Positions 25,302 through 34,004 are shown, numbered from the stretch's first letter. The stretch is 64,000 bases of DNA from Caenispirillum bisanense (GCF_900230255.1 NZ_OCNJ01000006.1:310001-374000), one strand, 5' to 3'. Numbers and translations are program-made. The notes: generated by a model from the sequence alone, not told the origin.

Positions 25302-27487
25302 CCCCGGCCGCGCCGGCCGCCACCGTCGCCTCCGCCCTGCCGGGCGCCGATCTGCGGGCGCTGCTCGCCGTGCCGTGGCGGCGGCGGGCGACCATCGTCG
25401 CCGTCACCGGCCTCGGCGTCGGGCTGACGGCGCTGGCCTTGCTCCTGGCGACGCCGCGCTATACCGCCTCCACCCTCGTCATGGTGGCGGCCCCGCCGGC
25501 CAGGGTGGTCGCCATGGACGCGGTGCTGGCCGGCGCCCCCGCCGACGCCCAGACCGTCTTCACCGAGGCCGAGGTGCTGCACGCCCGCGCCCTGCTGCAT
25601 ACGGTGGCGACGGCGCACGGCATCTACGACGACCCCGAGTTCAACCCGGCCCTCACGCCGCCCGGCCTGCTCGGCACCGCCCTGCGCGCCCTGCCGGAGG
25701 GGTGGGACCGCCTGCTGCTCGGCCGCCCGCTGCCGCGCGACCCGGCCGGCCCGGAGGCCCATGCCGCGGCGCTCGACACCTTCCGCGAGGCGGTGGCGGT
25801 GAAGCCCGTCCACCGCTCCCGCGTCATCGCCGTGCAGGTGGAGAGCGAGCGGCCCGCGCGGGCGGCGGCGCTCGCCAACGCGCTGGCCGAGGCCTACCTG
25901 ACCGCCCAGCTGGAAGCCAAGTTCGACGCCACCCGCCGCGCCAACGCCTGGCTCGACGCCCGCATCGCCGCCTTGCGCGACGAGGTGCGCCTGGCCGAGC
26001 AGGCCGTCGCCGACTACCGCGCCGCCCACGGCCTGACGGAAGCGCGCGGCACCGCGCTCACCAGCCAGCAGATGGCCGAGGTCAACAGCCAGCTCATCCT
26101 GGCCAAGTCGCGGCGGTCGGAGGCGGAGGCGCGGCTGGCCGCCATGCGCGGCGCCCGCGACCCCGCGACGGCGCCGGAAGCCATCGCCTCGCCGCTGGTA
26201 CAGAAGCTGAAGGAGCAGGAAACGGCGGTGCTGCGGCGGCAGTCGGAACTGGCCGCCCGCTACGGCGACAAGCACCCGCGCATGATCGACGTGACGGCGG
26301 AACTGGACGACCTGCGCCGCAAGATCGCCGCCGAGGTCTCCGCCATCGCCAAGGGGCTGGAGAACGAGGTGCGCGTCGCCCGCGCCCGCGAGGACAGCCT
26401 CGTCCGCAGCCTGGCCGAGTTGCAGGGCCGCGACGCCCGCGAGGACGAGGCCGCCATCACCTTGCGCGAACTGGAGCGCGAGGCGGAGGCGACGCGCCTG
26501 ATGTACGAGAGCTTCCTCGCCCGTTTCAAGGAAACCACCCAGCAGCAGAGCCTGCAGGAACCCGACGCCCGCATCGTCTCCGCCGCCGTCGCGCCGGTGG
26601 AGCCGAGCTTCCCGCGCCGCCTGCCGGCCCTGCTCGTCGCCGTCGCCGCCTCGCTCGCGGCCGGGGTGGCGCTCGCCTTCCTGCGCGAGCGGCTGGACCG
26701 GGCCTTGCGCACCGCCGCCGACGTGGAGGCGGCGACGGGCCGCCCGCCGCTCGCCATGATCCCGCTGGCACCGCGCGGGCGGCCGGTGCCCGACGCCGTG
26801 CTCGACGCCCCCGCCGAGGCGGCGGCGGAAGCGGTGCGGACCCTGCGGGCCGCCCTCATGGTCAAGGCGCGCGGCGCGCCGCTCGGGGTGGTGGCGGTGA
26901 CCTCGTCGCTGCCGGAAGAGGGCAAGACCACCCTCGCCCTGTGGCTCGCCCGCGCCGCCGCCCAGGCAGGGCGCAGCGCCGTGCTGGTGGATTGCGACCT
27001 GCGGCGGCCGTCCGTGGCGGCGGCGCTCGGGCTCGCCGAGGGGCCGACGCTGGTCGACGTGCTGGCCGGGACGGCGGACCTGGAGTCGGCGCTGGTGGCC
27101 GATCCGCGCTCCGCCCTGACCGTGCTGCCGGCGGGCCGGGCCGGCTTCGCGGCGCTCGACATCGCCGAGGCGCCGGCGCTGGCCGACCTGTTGGCCACCC
27201 TCAAGGCGCGGTTCGAGGTGGTGGTGGTGGATGCGCCACCCGTGCTGCCGGTGGCCGACGGCCGGCTGCTCGCCCGCCGCGCCGACCACGTGCTCTTCGC
27301 CGTGCGGTGGGAGGACACGCCGCGCGAGGTGGCGGCGGAAGGCGTGCGGGCACTGCTCGCCGCCGGGGTGGAGCCGCTGCCGGTGGTGACGCGCGTCGAC
27401 CTCGCCCGCCACGCCCGCTACGGCTACGGCGACGCCGCCGGTGTCTATGGCCGCTATGCGTCCTACTACGGGGCGCGACGGGGGTGA
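25286..27487 (+). CDS. Wzc-like polysaccharide co-polymerase / BY-kinase
   Basis: 733 residues from GTG 25286, with GGTGGAGG upstream inside the preceding gene. Residues 1-450 form a Wzz domain: helix 1 at about 35-55 (IVAVTGLGVGLTALALLLAT), a long periplasmic coiled segment and helix 2 at about 448. The cytoplasmic C-terminal domain is a tyrosine autokinase: Walker A SSLPEEGKTT (about 540), Walker A' VLVDCDLRRP, Walker B VVVVDAPPVLPVADG, and a terminal Tyr cluster (YGYGDAAGVYGRYASYYG). This is the proteobacterial single-chain form that controls chain length and export by phosphorylation cycles. The partner outer-membrane protein is probably the one at 29050-29589. Confidence 0.92.
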   Translation: MPDALTPAAPAATVASALPGADLRALLAVPWRRRATIVAVTGLGVGLTALALLLATPRYTASTLVMVAAPPARVVAMDAVLAGAPADAQTVFTEAEVLHARALLHTVATAHGIYDDPEFNPALTPPGLLGTALRALPEGWDRLLLGRPLPRDPAGPEAHAAALDTFREAVAVKPVHRSRVIAVQVESERPARAAALANALAEAYLTAQLEAKFDATRRANAWLDARIAALRDEVRLAEQAVADYRAAHGLTEARGTALTSQQMAEVNSQLILAKSRRSEAEARLAAMRGARDPATAPEAIASPLVQKLKEQETAVLRRQSELAARYGDKHPRMIDVTAELDDLRRKIAAEVSAIAKGLENEVRVARAREDSLVRSLAELQGRDAREDEAAITLRELEREAEATRLMYESFLARFKETTQQQSLQEPDARIVSAAVAPVEPSFPRRLPALLVAVAASLAAGVALAFLRERLDRALRTAADVEAATGRPPLAMIPLAPRGRPVPDAVLDAPAEAAAEAVRTLRAALMVKARGAPLGVVAVTSSLPEEGKTTLALWLARAAAQAGRSAVLVDCDLRRPSVAAALGLAEGPTLVDVLAGTADLESALVADPRSALTVLPAGRAGFAALDIAEAPALADLLATLKARFEVVVVDAPPVLPVADGRLLARRADHVLFAVRWEDTPREVAAEGVRALLAAGVEPLPVVTRVDLARHARYGYGDAAGVYGRYASYYGARRG

Positions 27488-27912
27488 GGCGGCTGGTCTC
27501 GGGCGCGCTCGGGCTGGCGCTGGCCGGCCTGCTGGGGTGGACGGCGGCGGCACCCGATGGGCTGGAAGACCGTTTCGCCCGGCGGCCGCTCGACGCGCAC
27601 GGCTGGGCCCGCCTCGCCTGGGACCGCCATCAGGAGGGCGAGCCGCCGCGCGCCGTGGCGGCGGCGGTGGCACTGTCCATGCGCGCTGCGCCCACCGACC
27701 GGCCGCTGCTGTTCGCCCGCCTGCCGCTCGCCGCCACCGCGTGGGACGGCTTCACCCCGGCGGAACAGGCCCTGGTGCTGGATCAGGCGGCGCTGGCCTG
27801 GGCGGTGGATCGGCGGAGGGCACGGGATGCCGCGGGACCGCGCCTGCTCGCCCGCAGCCTGAGCCGAGCAGCACCGCCAGCAGCAGCGCCGCCGCCGGCA
27901 CCTGCGGACTGA
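27484..27912 (+). CDS. Small secreted protein of the polysaccharide operon
   Basis: 142 residues from GTG 27484 (GTGA overlap with the Wzc-like gene). An N-terminal signal peptide or anchor (LVSGALGLALAGLLGWTAAA) precedes an Ala/Arg-rich helical body and a Pro/Ala tail (PPAAAPPPAPAD). I do not recognise a family; the helical body could hold one TPR-like pair. Translational coupling to the kinase gene argues that it is real. Its last 161 bp overlap the end of the convergent gene at 27752-29050, so one of the two C-termini may be longer than needed. Confidence 0.55.
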   Translation: MRRLVSGALGLALAGLLGWTAAAPDGLEDRFARRPLDAHGWARLAWDRHQEGEPPRAVAAAVALSMRAAPTDRPLLFARLPLAATAWDGFTPAEQALVLDQAALAWAVDRRRARDAAGPRLLARSLSRAAPPAAAPPPAPAD

Positions 27913-29050
27913 AGTCGACCAGGGCGTGCAGCCCGGCCGCCACCAGCGCCCCGAGGCCCGCCGCGGCGGTCGTCGAGCCGGTCCGCAGCAGCCGCCAGCC
28001 GATGCCGGCCAGTGCCGCCACCACGGCGACCGCCGTCGGCACCCCCAGTTCCCACGCCAGTTCCAGATAGCTGTTGTGGGCGTAGCGCCATGGCTGCAAC
28101 AGCGCGCGCGGCCGCACCTCGGCGAAGGCGGCGGGAAAGGCGCCGAGGCCGATGCCCGTCCACGGTGCCCGCGCGATGCCCTCCAGCGTCGTCGCCCAGA
28201 CCACCAGCCGCGGCTCCGCCGCCGGGTCCAATGCGGTCGCCGCCAGCCGCAGGCTCACCGGCGTCGCCACCAGCAGCATCCCCCCGGCCAGCACCGCCGC
28301 CAGCGCCCAACCGGGCCGCGCCAGCCGCGCCACAGCCACCGCGAGCCCGACCGCCGCCACCACCAGCCCCGCCCGCGACTGCGTCGCCGCCAGGGCCGCG
28401 GCCAGCGTCGCGGCGCCCAGCCACCACGCCCAGCCACGCCGCACCGAGCGCCACACCCCGCGCTGCACCCCGGCCGCCGCCAGGGCACAGGCCGCCATGC
28501 CGAGCCACAGCGCCAGGGTGTTGCGGTTGGGAAAGGGGCCGGTGGCGAAGCCCAGGTGCTGCACTTTCTCCCCAAACGGGAGGCGGTCGCCCGCCGCCAG
28601 CAGGGCCAGCGCGACGGCGGCCCACGCCACACCGGCCCAGCCGATCGCCGCCACCACCACTGCCGCCCGCCGGCGTGAGGTCGCCCAGTGCAGGAACAGC
28701 CAGAAGGCCACCGTCCAGGTGAGCAGCCGCAGCAGCCCCGCCGCCGCAGCATCGGCATCAAGCACCGCCCGCGCCGGCACGGGCTGCCCCAGCGCCTCCG
28801 CCGCCTGCGCCCAGAGATCGGGCCGCACCGGCGGGGCCAGCCCGAAGACCTGCACCGCCGCCCAGGCCAGCGCCGCCAGCCACAGCACCGCCGCACCCCG
28901 CGGCACCCTTGCCCTGCCGCTCTGCGGGACGAAGCAGAGGACGGCGAACACGGCCGCCAGCGCCTGCCACGCCCATGGCCGGTTGGCGCCGAGCGCCAGC
29001 GGTGCCAGCACCACCACCGCCAGCGCCGCCCGGAAGGCCCAGCGCTCCAT
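27752..29050 (-). CDS. Second O-antigen ligase/polymerase-like membrane protein
   Basis: 432 residues from ATG 29050, overlapping the stop of the export gene as TGATG. About 11 membrane helices. Wzy/WaaL signatures: GFATGPFPNRNTLALWLGM, AATQSRAGLVVAAVGLAVAV and the C-terminal loop GIARAPWTGIGLGAFPAAF followed by WRYAHNSYLELAWELG. These match O-antigen ligase-type proteins seen beside OPX/Wza exporters in exopolysaccharide clusters. The last 50 or so residues are a Pro-rich tail lying antisense to the convergent gene. Its partner at 21617 is similar in fold only. Confidence 0.85.
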   Translation of the reverse strand: MERWAFRAALAVVVLAPLALGANRPWAWQALAAVFAVLCFVPQSGRARVPRGAAVLWLAALAWAAVQVFGLAPPVRPDLWAQAAEALGQPVPARAVLDADAAAAGLLRLLTWTVAFWLFLHWATSRRRAAVVVAAIGWAGVAWAAVALALLAAGDRLPFGEKVQHLGFATGPFPNRNTLALWLGMAACALAAAGVQRGVWRSVRRGWAWWLGAATLAAALAATQSRAGLVVAAVGLAVAVARLARPGWALAAVLAGGMLLVATPVSLRLAATALDPAAEPRLVVWATTLEGIARAPWTGIGLGAFPAAFAEVRPRALLQPWRYAHNSYLELAWELGVPTAVAVVAALAGIGWRLLRTGSTTAAAGLGALVAAGLHALVDFSPQVPAAALLLAVLLGSGCGRAGAVPRHPVPSADPPPRPAPPDPAPGPVPPG

Positions 29051-29589
29051 CAGAAGAAGCGCTCGCCGATGCGCACCACATCGCCCGGCAGCACGGGCGT
29101 TTCCGGTGTCGCCTGCTGCGCCGGGCCGGCGGGGGAGCCGTCGCGGGCGCCCGGGGTGATCTCGATGTCGTCCTCGTCGGCGCGGTAGGTGAAGCCGCCG
29201 GCCAGCGCCACCGCCGACATCACCGTCATGCCCGCCGCATAGGGGAAGGAGCCCGGCTCCCGCACCTCGCCCAGGATGTAGAAGGGCCGGTAGTTGGTGA
29301 CCTCCAGCGCGACGCGCGGCTCCTTCAGGTAGCCGTCGGCCAGCCGCGCCGTCACCGCCGCCTCGGCCTCGGGCAGCGTCAGGCCGCCGAACCGCACTTC
29401 GCCGATGAGCGGCAGCGAGACGCGCCCCGAGCCATCGACGGTGAAGGCGCCCGACAGGTCGTCCTCGCCGAACACCGTCAGCCGCAGGGCGTCGCCCGGC
29501 CCCAGGCGATAGGCCGGCGCCTCCGCCCGTACCGGCGGGGCGAGCACGAGGAGGCACAGGAGAAGCACCGCCGCCACCACCGCCCGCAT
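29050..29589 (-). CDS. Polysaccharide export protein (Wza/OPX-like)
   Basis: 179 residues. The signal peptide (residues 1-22, AVVAAVLLLCLLVLAPPVRA) has no convincing lipobox. The export domain begins YRLGPGDALRLTVFGEDDLS, followed by GSGRVSLPLIGEVRFGGLTL and a SLBB-like part (RPFYILGEVREPGSFPYAAG, then AVALAGGFTYRA). It is a short OPX protein, about half the length of E. coli Wza, lacking the C-terminal outer-membrane helix. It would form part of the periplasmic export channel with the Wzc-like kinase and the neighbouring barrel. TGATG overlaps join it to both neighbours. Confidence 0.9.
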   Translation of the reverse strand: MRAVVAAVLLLCLLVLAPPVRAEAPAYRLGPGDALRLTVFGEDDLSGAFTVDGSGRVSLPLIGEVRFGGLTLPEAEAAVTARLADGYLKEPRVALEVTNYRPFYILGEVREPGSFPYAAGMTVMSAVALAGGFTYRADEDDIEITPGARDGSPAGPAQQATPETPVLPGDVVRIGERFF

Positions 29590-30860
29590 CAGAACCTCGC
29601 CGCCAGCCGCAGGGTGCCCTCGACCGCCTGCCAGCGTTCAGCCTCCACTTCCGTGTTCAGCGAGTCCTGGCGCAGCATCAGCTCCACCCGCGCCAGCGGC
29701 CCGACCCGCCAGCGCACGCCGCCGCCGTAGGAGAAGGCGATGTCGTCGCGGTCGTCGTCGACGTAGTGGTGCCACGCCACCTCGCCGGTGGTCAGCAGGA
29801 TGACGCTGCGCAGCACCTCGTGTTCGATCTCCAGCGTGCCGCGCCGCACCAGCACCGCCGGCACGCCGGCCCGCGTCGTCTCGGCCACCAGCGTCTCGCC
29901 GGCCACCTGGGCGGTCACCAGCGGCGTCACCGCCACGGTCGCCCCGGCATTGACCGCCAGCGCCGACACCGCCGGCATGCGCGGGTCGCTGCTGCTGCGG
30001 CCGATGCGCCCCACCTCCACGAACAGGCGCCAGTCCTCCGGCCGGCCCAGCGCCACGCCGGCGAGCAATTCGTGGGTCGCGGCATCGCGGCGGAAGCCGG
30101 CGTCATCGGCGTCCTGCGCATAGTCGATGTCGGCGACCGATCCGCGGACGTAGACCGCCGAAACGCCGCCCGGCCGCCAAGCGACCTCGCCCGACAGCAT
30201 GGCCTTGGTGCGGTCGCGGTCGCCGTTGGTCTCCGTCGGCAGCGGCGCGCCGTTGAAGGCCCCGAGGCGCGGCACGTCGCCGAAGGACAGGCGCTGCACC
30301 TCGGCCCGCACGGCGCCGGTGAAGACGGCATGGGCGGTGCGCAGGCCCGCCGCCGCATGGGCGGAGGACACCGGCACCGGCTCCGCCGCCTGACCGGCGA
30401 CGGTCGGCGCGATGCGCGGTTCCAGCCGATGCTGCCAGCCGGCTTCGGCATCGGCGACGGCGATGCGCCCGAGGCCGAGCCGAAGATCGAGCGCCCCGCC
30501 GCCCTGGATGCCGTCGCCGACGAAGGTCTGCGGGCCCGTCGCCCGCTCCACGTCGCCCCGCAGCGCCGCGCCCCACGGCCCCTCCGTCGCCTCCGCCCGC
30601 AGGCGCGCCGCGGCGGTGGAGACCCAGCCGCGCCGCGTGGCACCGTCGCCCATGGCGAAGATCTCCTCGCGGTAGCCGCGCCGCAGGTCGACCTCCGGGA
30701 ACAGCGTCACCGCGCCCAGGCGCAGGCCCTGCGGCGCATAGCCGCTGCGCGCCGCCTGGCGCGGCTCCAACGGCTCGCCGGGGGCCGGCAGCGGCGCGTC
30801 GGCGGCGTGGACCGGCGCGGCGGAAAGCAGAATGAGGACCGACAGGAGCAACCGCCGCAT
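29589..30860 (-). CDS. Outer-membrane beta-barrel protein (putative BBP2 type)
   Basis: 423 residues with a signal peptide (LLLSVLILLSAAPVHA). The mature start APQGLRLGAVTLFPEVDLRR matches the beta-barrel porin 2 family found in exopolysaccharide loci, where the motif introduces an outer-membrane barrel. Alternating polar and hydrophobic strands run throughout, and the protein ends in a barrel-type C-terminal strand (VEGTLRLAARF, terminal Phe). Such barrels are often encoded next to short OPX proteins and may provide the outer-membrane pore that those lack. This context fits the same role. Confidence 0.82.
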   Translation of the reverse strand: MRRLLLSVLILLSAAPVHAADAPLPAPGEPLEPRQAARSGYAPQGLRLGAVTLFPEVDLRRGYREEIFAMGDGATRRGWVSTAAARLRAEATEGPWGAALRGDVERATGPQTFVGDGIQGGGALDLRLGLGRIAVADAEAGWQHRLEPRIAPTVAGQAAEPVPVSSAHAAAGLRTAHAVFTGAVRAEVQRLSFGDVPRLGAFNGAPLPTETNGDRDRTKAMLSGEVAWRPGGVSAVYVRGSVADIDYAQDADDAGFRRDAATHELLAGVALGRPEDWRLFVEVGRIGRSSSDPRMPAVSALAVNAGATVAVTPLVTAQVAGETLVAETTRAGVPAVLVRRGTLEIEHEVLRSVILLTTGEVAWHHYVDDDRDDIAFSYGGGVRWRVGPLARVELMLRQDSLNTEVEAERWQAVEGTLRLAARF

Positions 30861-30864
30861 GGCC

Positions 30865-31623
30865 TCACCACGGGCTCGCGGTGAGGCCGGGGTCGGGCGG
30901 CGGCAGCGGCAGCGGCGCAGGAGCCGGAGCCGCCGGCAGGTCGATGCCCTGAACCGCCAGCCAGTCCTGCAGGGCGAGCAGATCCTCGGGCGTCAGGCCC
31001 CACAGCGTGGCGATCCCCTGCAGATCGGCCTGCGTCAGGTAGGGCAGCACTTCCAGGAAGCGCTCCACCCACCACGTCAGGTCGAGGTCCGCCGCCGCCT
31101 GCGGGACGAGCGTGTCCAGCGGCAGCGGCTCGATGCCCGACAGCGGGATTTCCGCCCGCAGCACCGCGGTGGGCGTAGTGCCGGTGCGATGACCGCCGGC
31201 CCACGGCACGGCCGCCACCGGCGCGCTGAGCCGATGCGCCGCCGCCCCCAGGTCCATGGCCTCGACGCCGAGCACCGGGGCCGCGGCCGCGGCGAGATCC
31301 GCCAACAGGTCGGCGTCGCGGCCCGCCAGCTGCGCGACCAGGGCGGGGGCGAGGCGGCGCGCGGCGTCCTCGGGCAGGCTCAGCAGGACGGCATCCAGCA
31401 GTTCGGCCAGGACCGCCGGGTCGGCACCGTCCAGGTGCAGCACCGCGGCCTCCAACAGCAGGGCGGCGAAGGCGGGGTCGGGCTCGAAGGCGAGCGCCGT
31501 CACCACCTGATCGACCACGTCGAGGCCGGGCACCGGCTCGAACGCCACGGCGGGTGCCTGCGCGACGACGGGACCGGCACCGACCGCCGCCGCCACGGCC
31601 GCCAGCGCCACCGCCGCCGTCAT
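30865..31623 (-). CDS. Secreted protein of unknown function
   Basis: 252 residues from ATG 31623, which has GGAGGAG five bases upstream; ATG 31644 is an alternative without such a site. The signal peptide is MTAAVALAAVAAAVGAGPVV with cleavage after AQA. The mature protein is Ala/Leu/Asp-rich and helical, with repeated leucine-rich segments (AALLLEAAVLHL, LAELLDAVLLSL) and a Pro-rich end. I recognise no family. It lies four bases from the barrel gene, so it is first in the export operon and probably serves it in the periplasm. Confidence 0.6.
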   Translation of the reverse strand: MTAAVALAAVAAAVGAGPVVAQAPAVAFEPVPGLDVVDQVVTALAFEPDPAFAALLLEAAVLHLDGADPAVLAELLDAVLLSLPEDAARRLAPALVAQLAGRDADLLADLAAAAAPVLGVEAMDLGAAAHRLSAPVAAVPWAGGHRTGTTPTAVLRAEIPLSGIEPLPLDTLVPQAAADLDLTWWVERFLEVLPYLTQADLQGIATLWGLTPEDLLALQDWLAVQGIDLPAAPAPAPLPLPPPDPGLTASPW

Positions 31624-31805
31624 CCTGCTCCTCCGACCGCCCATGCGGGCATCCCCCTGCCGAAGCCCATCACGGCCAAGCATTAGCGGTCTCCCGCTCC
31701 GGCTGCAACGCCGCGCCGCGCGCACGCGCCCGCACCGCCCTCATCCGGGCATCGGGCAGCAGCCTTAGAGAGTTTCACGCCAATTTCAGCATCTTATGGA
31801 GGCAG

Positions 31806-32555
31806 CTACACCCATCCCTCCGATGCCTGGAGGCACCGCCGAGTCGCCCCCTCCAGCACCACGGCGGTCAGTGGGCCGCCGGCGAAGGCGCCGGTGTCGA
31901 CGCCGATGCGGTTGGGCCGCTCCACCGGTCGCGGGGCGATGGTGTGGCCGTGTACCACCACGGCGCCGAAGTCGCACTCGCTGTCGAGGAAGGGGCGGCG
32001 GATCCAGCGCAGGTCGTCGGGGTCCTGGTCGTCCAGCGGCACGCCCGGCCGCACGCCGGCATGGACGAAAAAGTACCCGCCGCAGCGCCACGTCGTCTTC
32101 AAGCCGCGCAGGAAGCGGAGGTGGCGCGGCGGCATCACGTCCGCGAGCCCCGCCACCGCCGCGCGGTCGTCGGCGGGCGTGAGGCGGCCGGCGGCGGCGT
32201 AGTAGCTATCGAGCGTCGCCCGCGCGCCGTTGCCGAGCCAGGCTGCCGCCGCCCCCGGCCTGCCGTCCATGGCGCCGAGCATCATGTCCTCGTGGTTGCC
32301 GCCGAGGGTCACCCGCGACCACCCTTCGGGCAGCGGTGCCAGCAGGTGCTCCACCACGCCGCGGCTGGCCGGCCCGCGGTCGACCAGATCGCCGAGGCCG
32401 ACCAGCACCACCCGCGCCGGCCGGTCCCGCCGCACCTCGGCGACGATGCGGGCGTGCAGGACGTCGAGCAGATCGGCCCGCCCGTGCACGTCGCCGACGG
32501 CATAGATCCGCAGGCCGGGCGGCACGCAGGCGGAGGTGGCGGAAGGCGGTGTCAT
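31806..32555 (-). CDS. PPP-family serine/threonine protein phosphatase
   Basis: 249 residues. Metallophosphoesterase motifs of the PPP family appear in order: VGDVHGRADLL (about residue 20), GLGDLVDRGPASRGV (about 52), TLGGNHEDMML (about 83), FVHAGVRPGVPL (about 165) and VVHGHTIAPRP (about 203). These resemble bacterial phosphatases such as PrpA and lambda phosphatase, which use two metal ions to dephosphorylate proteins. It stands alone between the polysaccharide export operon and the tRNA. A link to the tyrosine kinase upstream is possible but not shown. Confidence 0.9.
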   Translation of the reverse strand: MTPPSATSACVPPGLRIYAVGDVHGRADLLDVLHARIVAEVRRDRPARVVLVGLGDLVDRGPASRGVVEHLLAPLPEGWSRVTLGGNHEDMMLGAMDGRPGAAAAWLGNGARATLDSYYAAAGRLTPADDRAAVAGLADVMPPRHLRFLRGLKTTWRCGGYFFVHAGVRPGVPLDDQDPDDLRWIRRPFLDSECDFGAVVVHGHTIAPRPVERPNRIGVDTGAFAGGPLTAVVLEGATRRCLQASEGWV

Positions 32556-32611
32556 ACCCCGGAGGTAGCTCCGCCGGTCCCCGCCGACAAGGCCCCGACG
32601 GCGGCTAGGTG

Positions 32612-32641
32612 TTGCGGCCCGGTGCCCCGCCCGCGTATATA
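32612..32641 (+). promoter_or_regulatory. Probable native tRNA-Thr promoter, now upstream of a tRNA fragment
   Basis: TTGCGG (32612) and TATATA (32636) are 18 bp apart. The -10 ends 8 bp before the first base of the tRNA half-gene at 32650. This is the likely original promoter of the tRNA, now cut off from the intact gene by the inserted element. Confidence 0.5.
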
Positions 32642-32647
32642 GACGGC

Positions 32648-32692
32648 ACGCCGGTATAGCTCAGCTGGTAGAGCACCTGATTTGTAATCAGG
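32648..32692 (+). repeat. attL: 45-bp copy of the tRNA-Thr 5' half
   Basis: This 45-bp stretch is identical to 56427-56471 and covers tRNA positions 1-43 (acceptor 5' strand, D arm and the full anticodon stem-loop). After 32692 the sequences diverge and no T arm follows, so this is a tRNA remnant. It marks the left end of the integrated element. Confidence 0.93.
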
Positions 32693-32817
32693 TCGTCAAG
32701 AACAAAGCAAGACCACCTGAGACCCCTAGGGAATCCTTAAACCAGCAGAATTGCTCAAATTTTCCACTACGAACGATGTCATGCTGTCTTTCCCGGGCTC
32801 AGGCCGCTCGCTTATTT

Positions 32818-32838
32818 TGCTAGCCCGACTGCTAGCCC
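32818..32838 (+). repeat. Two TGCTAGCCC repeats, candidate integrase arm sites (left)
   Basis: TGCTAGCCC occurs at 32818-32826 and 32830-32838, a 12-bp step. The same 9-mer with the same 12-bp step occurs at the right end (56355 and 56367), with a further copy at 56327. The orientation is identical at both ends. This fits arm-type binding sites of the element's integrase. Confidence 0.6.
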
Positions 32839-32983
32839 GGGGCGCGTTTGTTGGCCCAGGCGACGAAATCCGCGCGATCCGCCGAACACAACATCTTGTG
32901 TGGTTCCAGGCATGAGAACGGGCGCGTGGATGACTCCATGCGCCCGAACCGCAGATCGTCGACCGCAGACTCGTCAAGGAGAA

Positions 32984-33166
32984 TTAAAGGTGGGCGTGCA
33001 TACGCGCCTCGGCCAGCGCACGCGCCAACTTCTCTGCTATCGCGGGGCCCGTGATTGCGACCGATGCGCCAGTCCCGGTGCGGATATAGTTTTTAAGAGC
33101 CCCGACGTCGCTCGACTCGATCTGAATACATGAAATCTCGCTGATCTCAGCGCTCAAGGTCAGCAT
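32984..33166 (-). CDS. Small hypothetical protein (60 aa)
   Basis: Starts at ATG 33166 after a GGAGGGCGGGG site. The sequence (MLTLSAEISEISCIQIESSD, then YIRTGTGASVAITGPAIAEK) is a mixed alpha/beta small protein with no family I recognise. The start overlaps the end of the upstream minus-strand gene by 20 bp, which suggests a small operon running from 34394 down to 32984. It is last before the left attachment region. Confidence 0.5.
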   Translation of the reverse strand: MLTLSAEISEISCIQIESSDVGALKNYIRTGTGASVAITGPAIAEKLARALAEARMHAHL

Positions 33167-33380
33167 GGCCCCGCCCTCCTACCGCTTCATGTTTCTCTAC
33201 AGCGGCTGCAACAACGTCCAGCGGCTCAGCGATAATGATGACGCGGCCGCCTTGGATCGTGATCGCTGTAGTGTCGCCAGCATGATCTGCGTCTGACAGC
33301 GCGATAATGCTCCACGGCCGCAGCCTGTGCCGGAGGCCATCAAAATCCCGAATCTGGATCCACCGGTTCGAGGTCTTCAT
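33147..33380 (-). CDS. Small hypothetical protein (77 aa)
   Basis: ATG 33380 follows GGAGGGG. The protein (KTSNRWIQIRDFDGLRHRLR, IIALSDADHAGDTTAITIQG, GRVIIIAEPLDVVAAAVEKH) looks beta-rich, ending in a helix. The hydrophobic core pattern and strong ribosome site argue that it is made. No family is recognised. It overlaps both neighbours in the same operon-like array. Confidence 0.5.
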   Translation of the reverse strand: MKTSNRWIQIRDFDGLRHRLRPWSIIALSDADHAGDTTAITIQGGRVIIIAEPLDVVAAAVEKHEAVGGRGHADLER

Positions 33381-33609
33381 CTGGCGCCCCTCCGCGACAA
33401 TCGACCGATATCTTAACCCCGACAAGTCTGCCCGAGTTCGGGATCGGCTGCCCCGTTCGCTTCGAATACTGAACCCTGATCATGTCGATAACCCAAAAGT
33501 CGTCGCACTCGATGATCCGATCGTGATCGAGCACTGATATGGTCACTGGCACTTTTCCATTGTATTGCGCAAGTGCAGCGCGCAGATCATCCACGGTCAT
33601 CCTTGGCAT
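33340..33609 (-). CDS. Small DUF6225-like protein (89 aa)
   Basis: ATG 33609. It begins MPRMTVDDLRAALAQYNGKV and continues PVTISVLDHDRII. This start closely resembles that of the next gene at 33667-33861 and the pattern TVxDLRAAL...pVxvs of DUF6225-like small proteins. The two are probably tandem duplicates. Function unknown. The C-terminal tail (GGAPDEDLEPVDPDSGF) is acidic. The ribosome site is weak. Confidence 0.5.
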   Translation of the reverse strand: MPRMTVDDLRAALAQYNGKVPVTISVLDHDRIIECDDFWVIDMIRVQYSKRTGQPIPNSGRLVGVKISVDCRGGAPDEDLEPVDPDSGF

Positions 33610-33666
33610 CAAATGTCACCGTTCAGGTTGGCCTCCACAGTACAGTTAGCCGAGGCGGTTGGTTCG

Positions 33667-33861
33667 TCACCTACCGACAGACTGATGGACGCGGCGCAGT
33701 GCCTGCCTCTCTAGCTGCCGCCGACGAAAATATTCGACGATCGCGATCTCTGCGTACTCCGTGCCGCCGGTTCCCTCCCAGAGGGAGACACAGACAGGGA
33801 TGTCGTCGGTGAACTTGGCGAGTGCGGCCCGCAGATCACCAACAGTCATGTTCTTCGGCAT
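33667..33861 (-). CDS. Small DUF6225-like protein (64 aa), paralogue of the next gene
   Basis: ATG 33861 with GGGAGAG upstream. It begins MPKNMTVGDLRAALAKFTDD, continues IPVCVSLWEGTGGTEYAEIA and ends in an Arg-rich helix. The first 28 residues align well with the product of 33340-33609, so this is a tandem paralogue pair in the element. No function is known to me. Confidence 0.5.
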   Translation of the reverse strand: MPKNMTVGDLRAALAKFTDDIPVCVSLWEGTGGTEYAEIAIVEYFRRRQLERQALRRVHQSVGR

Positions 33862-34004
33862 GATCGCTCTCCCTCGCGCGTCCAGCAGATCTTGACGGCC
33901 CGCCCGCAATTCGCGGCCACTCGCACTTGGCGGACACCAGGTCCAGGCCGACACGCATCAGGTTCTGCATCGTGACGTAGGCGTTCGTCTGGACGAGCGG
34001 TTAG

